Shown here one piece after another: positions 23,424 through 30,386 of a DNA stretch of 30,414 nucleotides. Positions within the stretch are counted from its first letter, which is position 1. Each line of letters begins with the position of its first letter. The stretch spans positions 1 through 30,414 of the forward strand of contig CADBKB010000013.1 in the NCBI GenBank assembly GCA_902795095.1, written 5' to 3'. The notes beneath the pieces were generated by a model. That model was not told the origin of the DNA, did no database searches, and saw nothing but the letters and a program-made list of their open reading frames with translations. A program made the translations under genes and the position numbers. The stretch is from Oscillospiraceae bacterium. GTDB taxonomy: Bacteria > Bacillota_A > Clostridia > Oscillospirales > Oscillospiraceae.

Positions 23424-24677
23424 ATGAGAGAGAACATCCTTCAGGCCATACAGGGCGTATGGAGCCACAAGCTCCGCTCTGTGCTGACCATGCTGGGCAT
23501 TATCATCGGCATCGCCGCCATCATCGCCATCGTCTCCACCATCAAGGGCACCAACGAGCAGATCAAGCAGAATCTGATCGGCTCGGGCAATAACGCCGTG
23601 ACCGTCAGCCTCTACCAGGACGACAGCGAGCTGGATATGTCCTGGAGCGAGATCCCCGATGGGATCGGCGTCATCTCGCCGGAGATGAAGATGGAGCTCA
23701 ACAAGCTCAAGGGCGTGCAGGCGACCTCCCTGTACCGCCATCGCAGCTATACCGACGGCATCTATTACGGCAATACCGCCTTCAACGGCGAGATCTTCGG
23801 CATCGACGCCGACTATTTCGGCGTTTACGATTACACCATGACCTCCGGACGCACCTTCCTGCCCGGCGATTATGAGACCTATCGCAAGGTGGCCATCGTG
23901 GACGCCAAGGTGGTCAGCACCCTGTTCCAGGGGGAGGACCCCCTCGGCAAGACCGTCGAGATCATGGCTGAACCCTTCATTGTGGTGGGCGTGGTCAATA
24001 CCGAGTCGAGCTTCCGTCCGGTGATCGAGAATATCAACGATTATTACCTCTACGCCGACACCTCCTCCGGCCACATTTTCGTGCCGGACAGCACCTGGCC
24101 GATCATCTACCGCTACGACGAACCCCAGAGCGTGGCGGTCAAGGCCAAGAGCACCGACGACATGGCCGCGGCGGGCAAGGCGGTGGCGGACACGCTGACA
24201 AAGAGCCAGATCGGCGACGAGGAGAGCCACTTCAGCTACCAGAACCGCAATCTCCTTGACCAGGCCCAGCAGCTCCAGGAGATGAGCAACGCCACCAACC
24301 GGCAGCTCATCTGGATCGCCAGCATCTCTCTGCTGGTGGGCGGCATCGGCGTCATGAACATCATGCTTGTGAGCGTGGCCGAGCGCGTCAGTGAGATCGG
24401 CCTGCGCAAGGCTGTGGGCGCAAAAAAGCGCCGCATCCTGTGGCAGTTCCTCACGGAGGCCGCCGTGCTCACCTGCACCGGCGGCGTGCTGGGGGTGGCT
24501 GCCGGCATCGGCGTATCGAAGGCGCTTTCCAAGTTTTCCGGAACGCCTTCGGCCATCAGCGTGCCGGCGATCATCATAGCCGTGGCCTTCTCCATGGTCA
24601 TCGGCATCCTCTTCGGCCTGCTTCCCGCCATCAAGGCGGCGAACATGAACCCCATCGAAGCGCTGAAAAGAGAGTAA
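23424..24677 (+). CDS. MacB-type ABC transporter permease
   Basis: A 417-residue permease with the MacB_PCD/FtsX plan: a first helix near residues 18-42 (LRSVLTMLGIIIGIAAIIAIVS), a large extracytoplasmic domain (about 45-290, including DADYFGVYDYTMTSGRTF and KTVEIMAEPFIVVGVV), and three C-terminal helices. The conserved VGGIGVMNIMLVSVAERVSEIGLRKAVGA phrase is the coupling region that meets the ATPase. It ends KAANMNPIEALKRE, a typical MacB terminus. It starts 11 bp after the second adaptor, with GGGGGG upstream, and is the last gene before the terminator. Confidence 0.95.
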   Translation: MRENILQAIQGVWSHKLRSVLTMLGIIIGIAAIIAIVSTIKGTNEQIKQNLIGSGNNAVTVSLYQDDSELDMSWSEIPDGIGVISPEMKMELNKLKGVQATSLYRHRSYTDGIYYGNTAFNGEIFGIDADYFGVYDYTMTSGRTFLPGDYETYRKVAIVDAKVVSTLFQGEDPLGKTVEIMAEPFIVVGVVNTESSFRPVIENINDYYLYADTSSGHIFVPDSTWPIIYRYDEPQSVAVKAKSTDDMAAAGKAVADTLTKSQIGDEESHFSYQNRNLLDQAQQLQEMSNATNRQLIWIASISLLVGGIGVMNIMLVSVAERVSEIGLRKAVGAKKRRILWQFLTEAAVLTCTGGVLGVAAGIGVSKALSKFSGTPSAISVPAIIIAVAFSMVIGILFGLLPAIKAANMNPIEALKRE

Positions 24678-24683
24678 ATAACA

Positions 24684-24710
24684 AACGCGTCGGACACCGT
24701 CCGGCGCGTT
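24684..24710. terminator. Bidirectional terminator after the export operon
   Basis: AACGCGTCGGAC and GTCCGGCGCGTT pair over 12 bp with one T-G pair and a 3-nt loop, followed on the plus strand by TTATTTG. The GIY-YIG stop codon adjoins it on the other side, and the minus-strand exit is also T-rich (TTTGTTATTTA). Confidence 0.8.
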
Positions 24711-24950
24711 TTATTTGATCAGCTTCAGTTTTTCCTCTCTGGAGAGCTGCTTGATCTCCCATTCCCGGCGCATGGCTTCCTGCTTCGTTTCAAACTGCTC
24801 GCAGTAGACCAGCTCCACGGGCCGCCTGGCACGGGTATATTTGCCGCCCTTGCCCGACTGGTGGGCGGCCAGGCGGCGCGTAAGGTCGTTGGTCCAGCCG
24901 GTGTAGAGGCTGCCGTCGGCGCAGCGCAGAATATAAGTATAGTTGTCCAT
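24711..24950 (-). CDS. GIY-YIG nuclease-fold protein (YhbQ/UPF0213 type)
   Basis: A 79-residue single-domain protein: YTYILRCADGSLYTGWTNDL carries the GIY-YIG-like first strands, RRLAAHQSGKGGKYTRARRP the helix and conserved Arg/His region, and REWEIKQLSREEKLKLI the family's final helix. Small stand-alone GIY-YIG proteins are suspected nucleases in DNA metabolism, but their role is not settled. The ATG at 24950 was preferred because GGAG lies 8 nt before it; an ATG 12 nt upstream is also in frame. Confidence 0.9.
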   Translation of the reverse strand: MDNYTYILRCADGSLYTGWTNDLTRRLAAHQSGKGGKYTRARRPVELVYCEQFETKQEAMRREWEIKQLSREEKLKLIK

Positions 24951-24961
24951 GCCTGTCTCCA

Positions 24962-24990
24962 TTGTATCTTTTGCGGCGAAGTGTTATAAT
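24962..24990 (+). promoter_or_regulatory. Promoter of the Nudix hydrolase gene
   Basis: TTGTAT (24962-24967) and a perfect TATAAT (24985-24990) are 17 bp apart, 30 bp before the start codon. Confidence 0.75.
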
Positions 24991-25020
24991 CAGAATGATA
25001 TTTTTGACCGGGAGGTCCGT

Positions 25021-25605
25021 ATGAACGAACATGATCTGATTGAACGGCAGCTGGATTCCAAGCTGATTTTTGACGGCCGCATCCTCCATGTCTATGACGA
25101 TGCGGTGTCTCTGCCCAACGGCCATGAAGCCTCCAGGGAGCTCATCCGGCACATCGGCGCGGTATGCGTCATCCCCGTGCTGTCTGACGGCCGGGCTGTG
25201 GTGGAGCGGCAGTACCGCTATCCCGTGGAGCGGGTGCTCACGGAGATCCCCGCAGGCAAGCTGGATTCAGCGGACGAGGACCCGGAGCTGGCCGCCCGCC
25301 GGGAGCTCCGGGAGGAAACCGGCTATACCTGCGACGAGCTGATCCCGCTGGGCGTGTTTTATCCCGCCCCTGCCTATTCCAGCGAGAAGATCCATATGTA
25401 TCTCGCCCGCGGCCTGCACCGGGGCGACCAGGATCTGGACGAGGATGAATTTCTGAATGTGACGCTGGTCCCGCTGGAGGAACTGGCGCGTCAGGCGATG
25501 GCAGGGCAGCTCCCCGATGTGAAAACCCAGGCGGCGGTCCTGCGGGCATATCTCATGCTAAGGCCGGAAGCGCCGCGCCCCGGCGTGGGAGCGGAAGCAC
25601 TTTGA
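25021..25605 (+). CDS. ADP-ribose pyrophosphatase-type Nudix hydrolase
   Basis: Likely cleaves ADP-ribose or a related nucleotide sugar to AMP and a sugar phosphate in the cytosol. The 194-residue protein starts at 25021 behind GGGAGG. The Nudix box begins with Gly79 in AGKLDSADEDPELAARRELR and continues EETGY. It has one extra residue in the first spacer (G-x6-E-x7-REL-x-EE-x-G), a variation I believe is common among clostridial NudF-like proteins. The N-terminal SKLIFDGRILHVYDD and the VERQYRYPVERVLTEIPAGK phrase are typical for ADP-ribose hydrolases. Its 3' end overlaps the convergent helicase gene by 48 bp. Confidence 0.93.
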   Translation: MNEHDLIERQLDSKLIFDGRILHVYDDAVSLPNGHEASRELIRHIGAVCVIPVLSDGRAVVERQYRYPVERVLTEIPAGKLDSADEDPELAARRELREETGYTCDELIPLGVFYPAPAYSSEKIHMYLARGLHRGDQDLDEDEFLNVTLVPLEELARQAMAGQLPDVKTQAAVLRAYLMLRPEAPRPGVGAEAL

Positions 25606-27780
25606 GCAAAGGCTGCCCTGGTGGTGCAGGGGCAGGGCAGCGCCGCAGATGCGGCAGAAGCGGATGTTGTTGCGCAGATTGTGCAGCAGGATCGTGTTGA
25701 TCCGCTCGGCGATCCACGCCCGCTCGTCATACAGGGCGTCCGCGTCGATCTCCAGACCAAAGGAGCGGGCAAAGGAATAGTAGAGGTCCAGCTTCCGGCA
25801 CTGCAGCTCCAGCTCCGGCAGGGTGTATTCGTCCGGCCGGCGGTCCGACAGGGCCGGCGGCTCCGGGTCCACGCCCAGGGTCCAGGCCTGCACCAGACGG
25901 AAGAAAAGCTGATTGAGGGCGTCCTCCGTTTCGTCGTAGGGGATGCTGGCAGCGCGCAGCTCCTGGGACTTATCCAGACGGAAGCCCTGATCCCGCAGGC
26001 GGGAAATGATGGTCAGATACCGGCTCACGTCCAGGCGCTTGTAGGGCTTGGGCGCGGGCATCTTGTTCCAGACCTCCAGGACCTCCAATAAATCAAAGGG
26101 ACCCTCGAGCACATAGTCGGAAAAGCCCGTGACGGCGTATCGCAGGGGCGGGACCACGGTGTGCAGGGCTGCGCTGATCTCGGGCAGATTCTGCATCGCG
26201 CCCACATAGCCCTTGTCATACATGCCGTATCTGCCGGCCCGTCCGGCGATCTGCTGCACCTCCTCCGGGCGCAGGGGACGGCGCTCGATCCCGTCGAACT
26301 TCTCCGCCTCCATGAAAATGATCCGCCGGATGGGCAGGTTCAGCCCCATGCCGATGGCGTCCGTGGATACCACGCAGCGGGTCTGGCCCCGCAGGAAGCC
26401 CTCCATCTGGGCCCGGCGGGTGGCGTAGGGGAGGGCGCCGTAGATGATGGCCGGTCGCAGACCCCGCTGGCGCAGATCCTCCGCCACGCTCAGCACGCCG
26501 ATCTTCGAGAAGGTGATCAGCGCGTCGCCGGGCTGGAGCTGGTCATAGTCCACCGTGCGCTCCATGCACACCAGGGGCGTCTTGCGCTGGTGGCGGACGA
26601 TATCGTAGCTGTCACGGCAGCTCTCGATCAGCCGCACCAGCAGATCCTTGGCTTCCGGGGCGGCGCACAGGTGGATCTCCTTGGCGCAGACGCCCAGGAT
26701 CGCCCGGGTCCAGGCGTAGCCCCGCTGGGGGTCGGCGATCATCTGGCATTCGTCGATGACGGCCACTTCATAATCGAGGGAAAGATCCAGCTTCTCCGCC
26801 GTGGCGCAGATGTGGGTGTCGCCGTCTTCCCAGTCCTCCTCCTCGCCGGTGCACAGGGCGCAGGCCACGCCGGCGTTCAGCAGCGTCTCCTGTGCCTCCA
26901 TGGCCAGCAGCCGCAGCGGAGCCAGATAGACGCCGTTTTTCGCCTTGCGCAGGCGCTGGAAGCCGGCGTAGGTCTTGCCGGTGTTGGTGCCGCCGATGTG
27001 CAGGATGAAATGGCGGTGCATGGCCCGGGCAGCGGGGTACTCGTCCTTCGGATTCAGTGCGACGAGAAGCTCCAGGTTGTTGCGGATCGCACGGGGAATA
27101 TAGACAACGGAATAGAGCCTGCCCAGGCTCTGCCCCAGCAGCTCCGTGGCAGGGAAGCGGGGCATGCGCAGGAAATCCGCCGCGTCCGCCTCGGGCTGGG
27201 AGGCGCGGAATTCCGACAGAGCGCGGCCTGCCACAGCCAGCAGCACCGCGGGATAGCGCTCCTCAATGCGCTTGCTCAGCGGCGTCGCCGGATTGCTGCC
27301 CAGCCAGACGCCGGTCATCACGAAGCGGCGCAGTATGTCGCCGGTGCCCTCGCCGGCGCCGCGGTGCTCCAGGGAGAGAAAGGCCGCCAGATAGCTGCTG
27401 GCCTTGCCGGTGCGCACGGCGTTGGATGGGCTCAGATGGCGCAGATGGTGGCAGATGGCGCTGTGATAATGTCTGGCCAGAATGGCCTCGTCGCTTTCGG
27501 GAAGTGCCGCCGCGGACCAGCTTTTCTGCAGCATGGTTCTCGCGTCTTCGATGGCCTGCTCTGCCTGCTGGGCGGCGCGCACGGCGTCGGTGATGACGGG
27601 GGTGAAGGCCTCGCTGGCCTCCGCCCGCAGCACATCCTCCCGCCGCCAGGTACGTACCCGGCGAGCGCCGACGGTGCGATAGATGGGAGCCGGCAGCAGG
27701 GTCTGCGCCTGCTCCCGGGTCCAGCCGCGGCTCTGCAGCAGCCCCATGGTCCAGAATTTATGCTCTTTGCCCCTGGCCAC
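25558..27780 (-). CDS. SUV3-like DExH-box helicase
   Basis: A superfamily 2 helicase related to the mitochondrial RNA helicase SUV3. The GTG at 27780 ([10 protein letters not shown]) was chosen because AAGGAGG sits at ideal spacing and a consensus promoter lies just upstream; the longer frame would start before that promoter. It has 740 residues. About 240 N-terminal residues are helical and unrecognised. Then come motif [10 protein letters not shown] (about 262-270), motif II DECQM (about 341), motif [13 protein letters not shown] and motif [12 protein letters not shown] (about 508-517), all as in SUV3. The C-terminus has a zinc ribbon (CRIC ... CSKC, about 707-726). RNA unwinding or turnover is inferred. 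Confidence 0.88.
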   Translation of the reverse strand: MARGKEHKFWTMGLLQSRGWTREQAQTLLPAPIYRTVGARRVRTWRREDVLRAEASEAFTPVITDAVRAAQQAEQAIEDARTMLQKSWSAAALPESDEAILARHYHSAICHHLRHLSPSNAVRTGKASSYLAAFLSLEHRGAGEGTGDILRRFVMTGVWLGSNPATPLSKRIEERYPAVLLAVAGRALSEFRASQPEADAADFLRMPRFPATELLGQSLGRLYSVVYIPRAIRNNLELLVALNPKDEYPAARAMHRHFILHIGGTNTGKTYAGFQRLRKAKNGVYLAPLRLLAMEAQETLLNAGVACALCTGEEEDWEDGDTHICATAEKLDLSLDYEVAVIDECQMIADPQRGYAWTRAILGVCAKEIHLCAAPEAKDLLVRLIESCRDSYDIVRHQRKTPLVCMERTVDYDQLQPGDALITFSKIGVLSVAEDLRQRGLRPAIIYGALPYATRRAQMEGFLRGQTRCVVSTDAIGMGLNLPIRRIIFMEAEKFDGIERRPLRPEEVQQIAGRAGRYGMYDKGYVGAMQNLPEISAALHTVVPPLRYAVTGFSDYVLEGPFDLLEVLEVWNKMPAPKPYKRLDVSRYLTIISRLRDQGFRLDKSQELRAASIPYDETEDALNQLFFRLVQAWTLGVDPEPPALSDRRPDEYTLPELELQCRKLDLYYSFARSFGLEIDADALYDERAWIAERINTILLHNLRNNIRFCRICGAALPLHHQGSLCSKCFRSHAGARRFRP

Positions 27781-27808
27781 GGCTGTCCCTCCTTCCCGTT
27801 TTTTCAAT

Positions 27809-27837
27809 AGTATACCACGATTTCCGCAATGAATCAA
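27809..27837 (-). promoter_or_regulatory. Promoter of the SUV3-like helicase
   Basis: On the minus strand, TTGATT (27832-27837) and TATACT (27809-27814) are 17 bp apart. The predicted start leaves a short leader of about 20-25 nt with AAGGAGG before the GTG. No equally good promoter is visible for deoC on the plus strand in this 77-bp gap. Confidence 0.8.
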
Positions 27838-27857
27838 ACACAGGAAAGGAACCGAAC

Positions 27858-28517
27858 ATGAGAAAGCAAATCCTTGCAAAATACATCGACCACACCCTCC
27901 TGAAGCCCGACGCGACCGGCGCACAGATCGAACGGCTCTGCGCCGAGGCACGGGAGTACGGCTTTGCCAGCGTGTGCGTCAATTCCTGCTACGCTGCCCG
28001 GGCGGCGAAGCTGCTGGCGGGGTCGGATGTGGCCGTGTGCTGCGTCATCGGCTTCCCCCTCGGCGCGGCGACGACAGCCGCCAAGGCCTTCGAGGCCGCA
28101 GACGCTGTCCAAAACGGGGCAACAGAGATCGATATGGTCATCAATGTGGGCGCGGCGAAGGAAGGCCGCTGGGATGAGGTCGAAGCGGATATCGCCGGCG
28201 TTGTCGCGGCCATCAAGGGAAAAGCCCTGCTCAAGGTCATCATCGAGACCTGCCTGCTGACGGACGGGGAGAAGATCAGGGCCTGCCGGGCGGCGGTACG
28301 CGCCGGGGCGGACTTCGTCAAAACCTCCACGGGCTTCTCCAAGGCGGGCGCGACCGCTGCCGACGTGGCGCTGATGCGCGAGACCGTGGGCCCGGCCATC
28401 GGCGTCAAGGCCGCCGGCGGCATCCGCACCTATCAGGACGCCATCGCCATGATCGAAGCCGGCGCGTCGCGCATCGGCGCCTCCGCGGGCATCGCCATTC
28501 TCCAGGAGGCGGAATAA
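27858..28517 (+). CDS. deoC: Deoxyribose-phosphate aldolase
   Basis: Converts 2-deoxyribose 5-phosphate to glyceraldehyde 3-phosphate and acetaldehyde in deoxynucleoside breakdown. This 219-residue TIM barrel has every catalytic residue in place: Asp92 in EIDMVINVG, the Schiff-base Lys155 in FVKTSTGF, and Lys184 in [21 protein letters not shown] at the N-terminus is the family start. The ATG at 27858 follows AGGAAAGGAACCG. No other deo genes are in the window; it seems to be a single-gene unit between the divergent helicase and tRNA-Arg. Confidence 0.97.
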   Translation: MRKQILAKYIDHTLLKPDATGAQIERLCAEAREYGFASVCVNSCYAARAAKLLAGSDVAVCCVIGFPLGAATTAAKAFEAADAVQNGATEIDMVINVGAAKEGRWDEVEADIAGVVAAIKGKALLKVIIETCLLTDGEKIRACRAAVRAGADFVKTSTGFSKAGATAADVALMRETVGPAIGVKAAGGIRTYQDAIAMIEAGASRIGASAGIAILQEAE

Positions 28518-28548
28518 TCACATCGGCACAATCCGCGGGTTTTCGCTC

Positions 28549-28577
28549 TTTACAAATGCGTTTTGTTTTGATATAAT
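28549..28577 (+). promoter_or_regulatory. Promoter of tRNA-Arg
   Basis: TTTACA (28549-28554) and TATAAT (28572-28577) are 17 bp apart, 12 bp before the mature tRNA 5' end, the tight layout usual for a single tRNA gene. Confidence 0.85.
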
Positions 28578-28589
28578 AGCGGAGCAAAC

Positions 28590-28665
28590 GCACCGGTGGC
28601 TCAATGGATAGAGCATCAGATTCCGGTTCTGAGGGTTGGGGGTTCGAGTCCCTTCCGGTGTGCCA
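28590..28665 (+). tRNA. tRNA-Arg (anticodon CCG)
   Basis: A complete 76-nt cloverleaf including an encoded CCA end. The acceptor stem is GCACCGG with CCGGTGT (the first pair is G-U). The D arm is GCTC/GAGC, the anticodon stem TCAGA/TCTGA encloses the loop TTCCGGT with anticodon CCG (reads CGG), and the T arm has GGGGG-TTCGAGT-CCCTT with two G-U pairs. The discriminator base is G. The T arm and 3' end are partly duplicated in the repeats that follow. Confidence 0.96.
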
Positions 28666-28729
28666 TAACAAACGGGGTGCACTTTGTGCACCCCGTTTGT
28701 TATGGCACAAAAAGAGGAAGGGACTCGAA
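28643..28729. repeat. Large interrupted palindrome mirroring the tRNA-Arg 3' end
   Basis: The left arm is the tRNA 3' end from the T loop onward plus 17 nt (28643-28682) and the right arm is its inverted copy (28686-28729). The inner 24 bp (28659-28682 with 28686-28709) pair perfectly around a TTT loop and the outer 14 bp (28643-28656 with 28716-28729) also pair perfectly. Only GG against AAAAGA interrupts. The core (about 28667-28703), with an A-rich lead and TTTGTTAT exit, probably also terminates tRNA transcription. Confidence 0.9.
28667..28703 (+). terminator. Probable tRNA-Arg terminator
   Basis: The stem around AACGGGGTGCAC/GTGCACCCCGTT with loop TTT begins just after the CCA end and leaves through TTTGTTAT. 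It is the strongest hairpin of the palindrome; the short T-tract makes efficiency uncertain. Confidence 0.6.
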
Positions 28730-28765
28730 AGATCAGTTGCAAGGCGCCGGGGGCGCCTTGCGCGC
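28722..28765 (+). repeat. Repeat unit A, copy 1
   Basis: 44 bp identical to 28976-29019. It starts GACTCGAAAGATCAG and contains the hairpin GCAAGGCGCC-GGG-GGCGCCTTGC (28739-28761). Confidence 0.9.
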
Positions 28766-28831
28766 CGCTATAACGAGCGGCGCAACCTTACATTTTTGCC
28801 AAAGGCAAAAATGCAGCGAGTCCCTTCCGGT
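28765..28831 (+). repeat. Repeat unit B, copy 1
   Basis: 67 bp, 60 identical to copy 2 (28888-28954). It carries hairpin GCCGCT-ATAACG-AGCGGC, hairpin TTTTTGCC-AAA-GGCAAAAA, and ends with CGAGTCCCTTCCGGT, identical to tRNA-Arg 28645-28659. Together with unit A it is bounded by 12-bp inverted ends GGAAGGGACTCG (28716-28727) and CGAGTCCCTTCC (28817-28828). Confidence 0.9.
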
Positions 28832-28887
28832 CGATACGCAGAAGGGCAGCAATAGAAGATGCCGAAGGGCCCACAGACTGTCGGGAG

Positions 28888-28954
28888 CCGCTATAACGAG
28901 CGGCGCAACTATACGTTTCTGCCAAAGGCAGAAATGAAACGAGTCCCTTCCGGT
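28888..28954 (+). repeat. Repeat unit B, copy 2
   Basis: Second copy with hairpin TTTCTGCC-AAA-GGCAGAAA: the T-A pair of copy 1 (28796/28808) is C-G here (28919/28931), so pairing is kept. The match to the tRNA 3' end is longer here, CGAGTCCCTTCCGGTGTGC (28940-28958). The 56 bp between the B copies (28832-28887) show nothing recognisable. Confidence 0.9.
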
Positions 28955-28975
28955 GTGCTTTTCAATAAACAGGAA

Positions 28976-29019
28976 GACTCGAAAGATCAGTTGCAAGGCG
29001 CCGGGGGCGCCTTGCGCGC
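28976..29019 (+). repeat. Repeat unit A, copy 2
   Basis: Identical to copy 1 over 44 bp. It ends just before the AGGAGG of the next gene, so its GC-rich hairpin lies in that gene's leader. Confidence 0.9.
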
Positions 29020-29037
29020 TGATAGGAGGTCGATGGA

Positions 29038-29724
29038 ATGAAGCCTCGTTTTTACAAGCGAAATGTCATTGATGGCGATACAGAAATGCATGATATGACG
29101 ATTGAATTGATTCGAAGCCACAGAAAACACGTTATCGGGTATGCTTTGGCGCTTGTATTACTGTGTATCGTCAATCTCTGGGTTGCCTGTACTCTTGCAA
29201 AAACCACATCGTTCGCACCGGCTTCCCTGTTTCTTGTACCTGTAATCGTCGTGTTTGCTGTGCGGGGCTTCCAGTATTTAAGTGCAGAACGAGAATGGAT
29301 CACAATATTAAAGATAGACCGGAATTCTTATGCAGGCTGGATGACGCTGCATCGCACAAAGGTTACCGAAGACGACCGACTGGCTGCCTGCAGATTGATA
29401 AAGCAATACAGAAACACCTATCAAGAATGTCATGTCAAGCTTCTGGAGCTGCTCAGAGAGAATCTCAAGCAAAAACCGGCGAATCAGTTGATCGTGTCTG
29501 TAGCTGCCGGACTGGTCTTCCTGAAGAATGACCGTGGCGATTATCAGACGCTGTTCAACGCCAAATACAGACACGGCGCAGCCGGAAACATGATTCCGGA
29601 TCTCTGGCTCAGGACGCTTGATCCGAAACAGCCTGAAAATGCGCAGCAGCATGCGCAATGCGCGGAACAATTCTTGATCTATTGGGACAATCAAATCAAA
29701 AGTATTAGCGCCGGGCAGTTATGA
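29038..29724 (+). CDS. Orphan two-helix membrane protein
   Basis: A 228-residue protein I do not recognise. A basic N-terminus (MKPRFYKRN; IRSHRKHVIG) precedes two transmembrane helices, about 33-54 (IGYALALVLLCIVNLWVACT) and 60-77 (PASLFLVPVIVVFAVRGF). A cytosolic part of about 150 residues, mainly helical and charged (LIKQYRNTYQECHVKLLELL), follows. The layout resembles small phage- or island-borne membrane proteins. AGGAGG at 29024-29029 precedes the ATG by 8 nt. Codon use is clearly poorer in GC than the housekeeping genes. Its position right after tRNA-derived repeats suggests horizontal acquisition. Confidence 0.72.
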   Translation: MKPRFYKRNVIDGDTEMHDMTIELIRSHRKHVIGYALALVLLCIVNLWVACTLAKTTSFAPASLFLVPVIVVFAVRGFQYLSAEREWITILKIDRNSYAGWMTLHRTKVTEDDRLAACRLIKQYRNTYQECHVKLLELLRENLKQKPANQLIVSVAAGLVFLKNDRGDYQTLFNAKYRHGAAGNMIPDLWLRTLDPKQPENAQQHAQCAEQFLIYWDNQIKSISAGQL

Positions 29725-29765
29725 ATGGATAACGCTTTCAACAATATTTTTGACGGAGAGGAACA

Positions 29766-30242
29766 ATGATCGAACTCTACAAACCCACCATTGACGACCT
29801 CTGGTTCCGCGAGCGCTTTTTAGCGGACGAGGCCACCATGTCCTACAACCACGCCTGGGGCGGGACGATCCCATTCCCGAGAAGTGCTTGGGCCGATTGG
29901 TATGACGTCTGGATCGGCTGTCCGCAAGGCGGACGGTTTTACCGCTTTCTGCGGGAATCGGAAGCAGACGAGCTCGTGGGAGAGATCGCATATCATTTCG
30001 ACCCCGGCCGTCAGATCTGGATCGCGGACGTCATTGTCTGCGCAGAGTATCGCGGCAGGGGATACGGAACCCAGGGCCTCCGGCTGTTGTGCGAGGCAGC
30101 CGCGGAAAACGGGATCACGGAGCTTTATGACGACATCGCCATCGACAACCCGGGGATCACGCTGTTTCTGAAGGCCGGATTCACAGAGGAATACAGAACG
30201 GACGAGATCATCATGCTGAAGAAAGCTTTGGCGACGGTATGA
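29766..30242 (+). CDS. GNAT family N-acetyltransferase
   Basis: A 158-residue single-domain acetyltransferase that would use acetyl-CoA. Motif A, VIVCAEYRGRGYGTQGLRLL near residues 89-108, has the RGRGYG pyrophosphate-binding loop, and motif B follows as YDDIAIDNPGITLFLKAGF with the typical N-x-G-x-x-x-FxxxGF pattern. An unusual Trp-rich front part (AWADWYDVWIG) may shape the acceptor site. The substrate cannot be deduced. The ATG at 29766 follows GGAGAGGAACA, 41 bp after the orphan membrane gene. Confidence 0.9.
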   Translation: MIELYKPTIDDLWFRERFLADEATMSYNHAWGGTIPFPRSAWADWYDVWIGCPQGGRFYRFLRESEADELVGEIAYHFDPGRQIWIADVIVCAEYRGRGYGTQGLRLLCEAAAENGITELYDDIAIDNPGITLFLKAGFTEEYRTDEIIMLKKALATV

Positions 30243-30284
30243 TCCGCGGCCCAGGAAGAATGTGCATTATGAAATACACCGGAA

Positions 30285-30314
30285 AGCGGGAAGGGGAATG
30301 ATACCTTTCCCGCT
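30285..30314. other. Hairpin downstream of the acetyltransferase gene
   Basis: AGCGGGAA and TTCCCGCT pair over 8 bp around a loop that contains GATACC. No T-run follows directly. It is the first of three adjacent hairpins in the otherwise gene-free right end (30243-30414). Confidence 0.5.
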
Positions 30315-30348
30315 GCAGCGTGTCAAAAAAGTATTTTTGCCACGCTGC
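30315..30348. other. Two-part hairpin
   Basis: The outer stem is GCAGCGTG/CACGCTGC (8 bp). After one T-C mismatch comes an inner stem CAAAAA/TTTTTG with loop AGTA. It directly abuts the preceding hairpin. Confidence 0.65.
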
Positions 30349-30351
30349 GTG

Positions 30352-30386
30352 CGTTTTCCAAACTTTTGGAAAAAGTTTGGAAAACG
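30352..30386. repeat. Perfect 16-bp inverted repeat, AT-rich
   Basis: CGTTTTCCAAACTTTT and AAAAGTTTGGAAAACG flank a GGA loop. It may be a bidirectional terminator or a dispersed repeat; the window ends 28 bp later. Confidence 0.8.

Noticed and set aside
28518..28742. Minus-strand open frame across tRNA-Arg with the phrase TGRDSNPQPSEPESDALS
   Set aside because: It is the antisense reading of a tRNA gene, a well-known source of spurious proteins; no ribosome binding site or other support.
28596..29041. Plus- and minus-strand frames of 60-113 codons through the repeat patch
   Set aside because: They arise from the tRNA-derived and hairpin repeats; the repeated peptide FCLWQK follows the hairpin copies rather than coding constraint.
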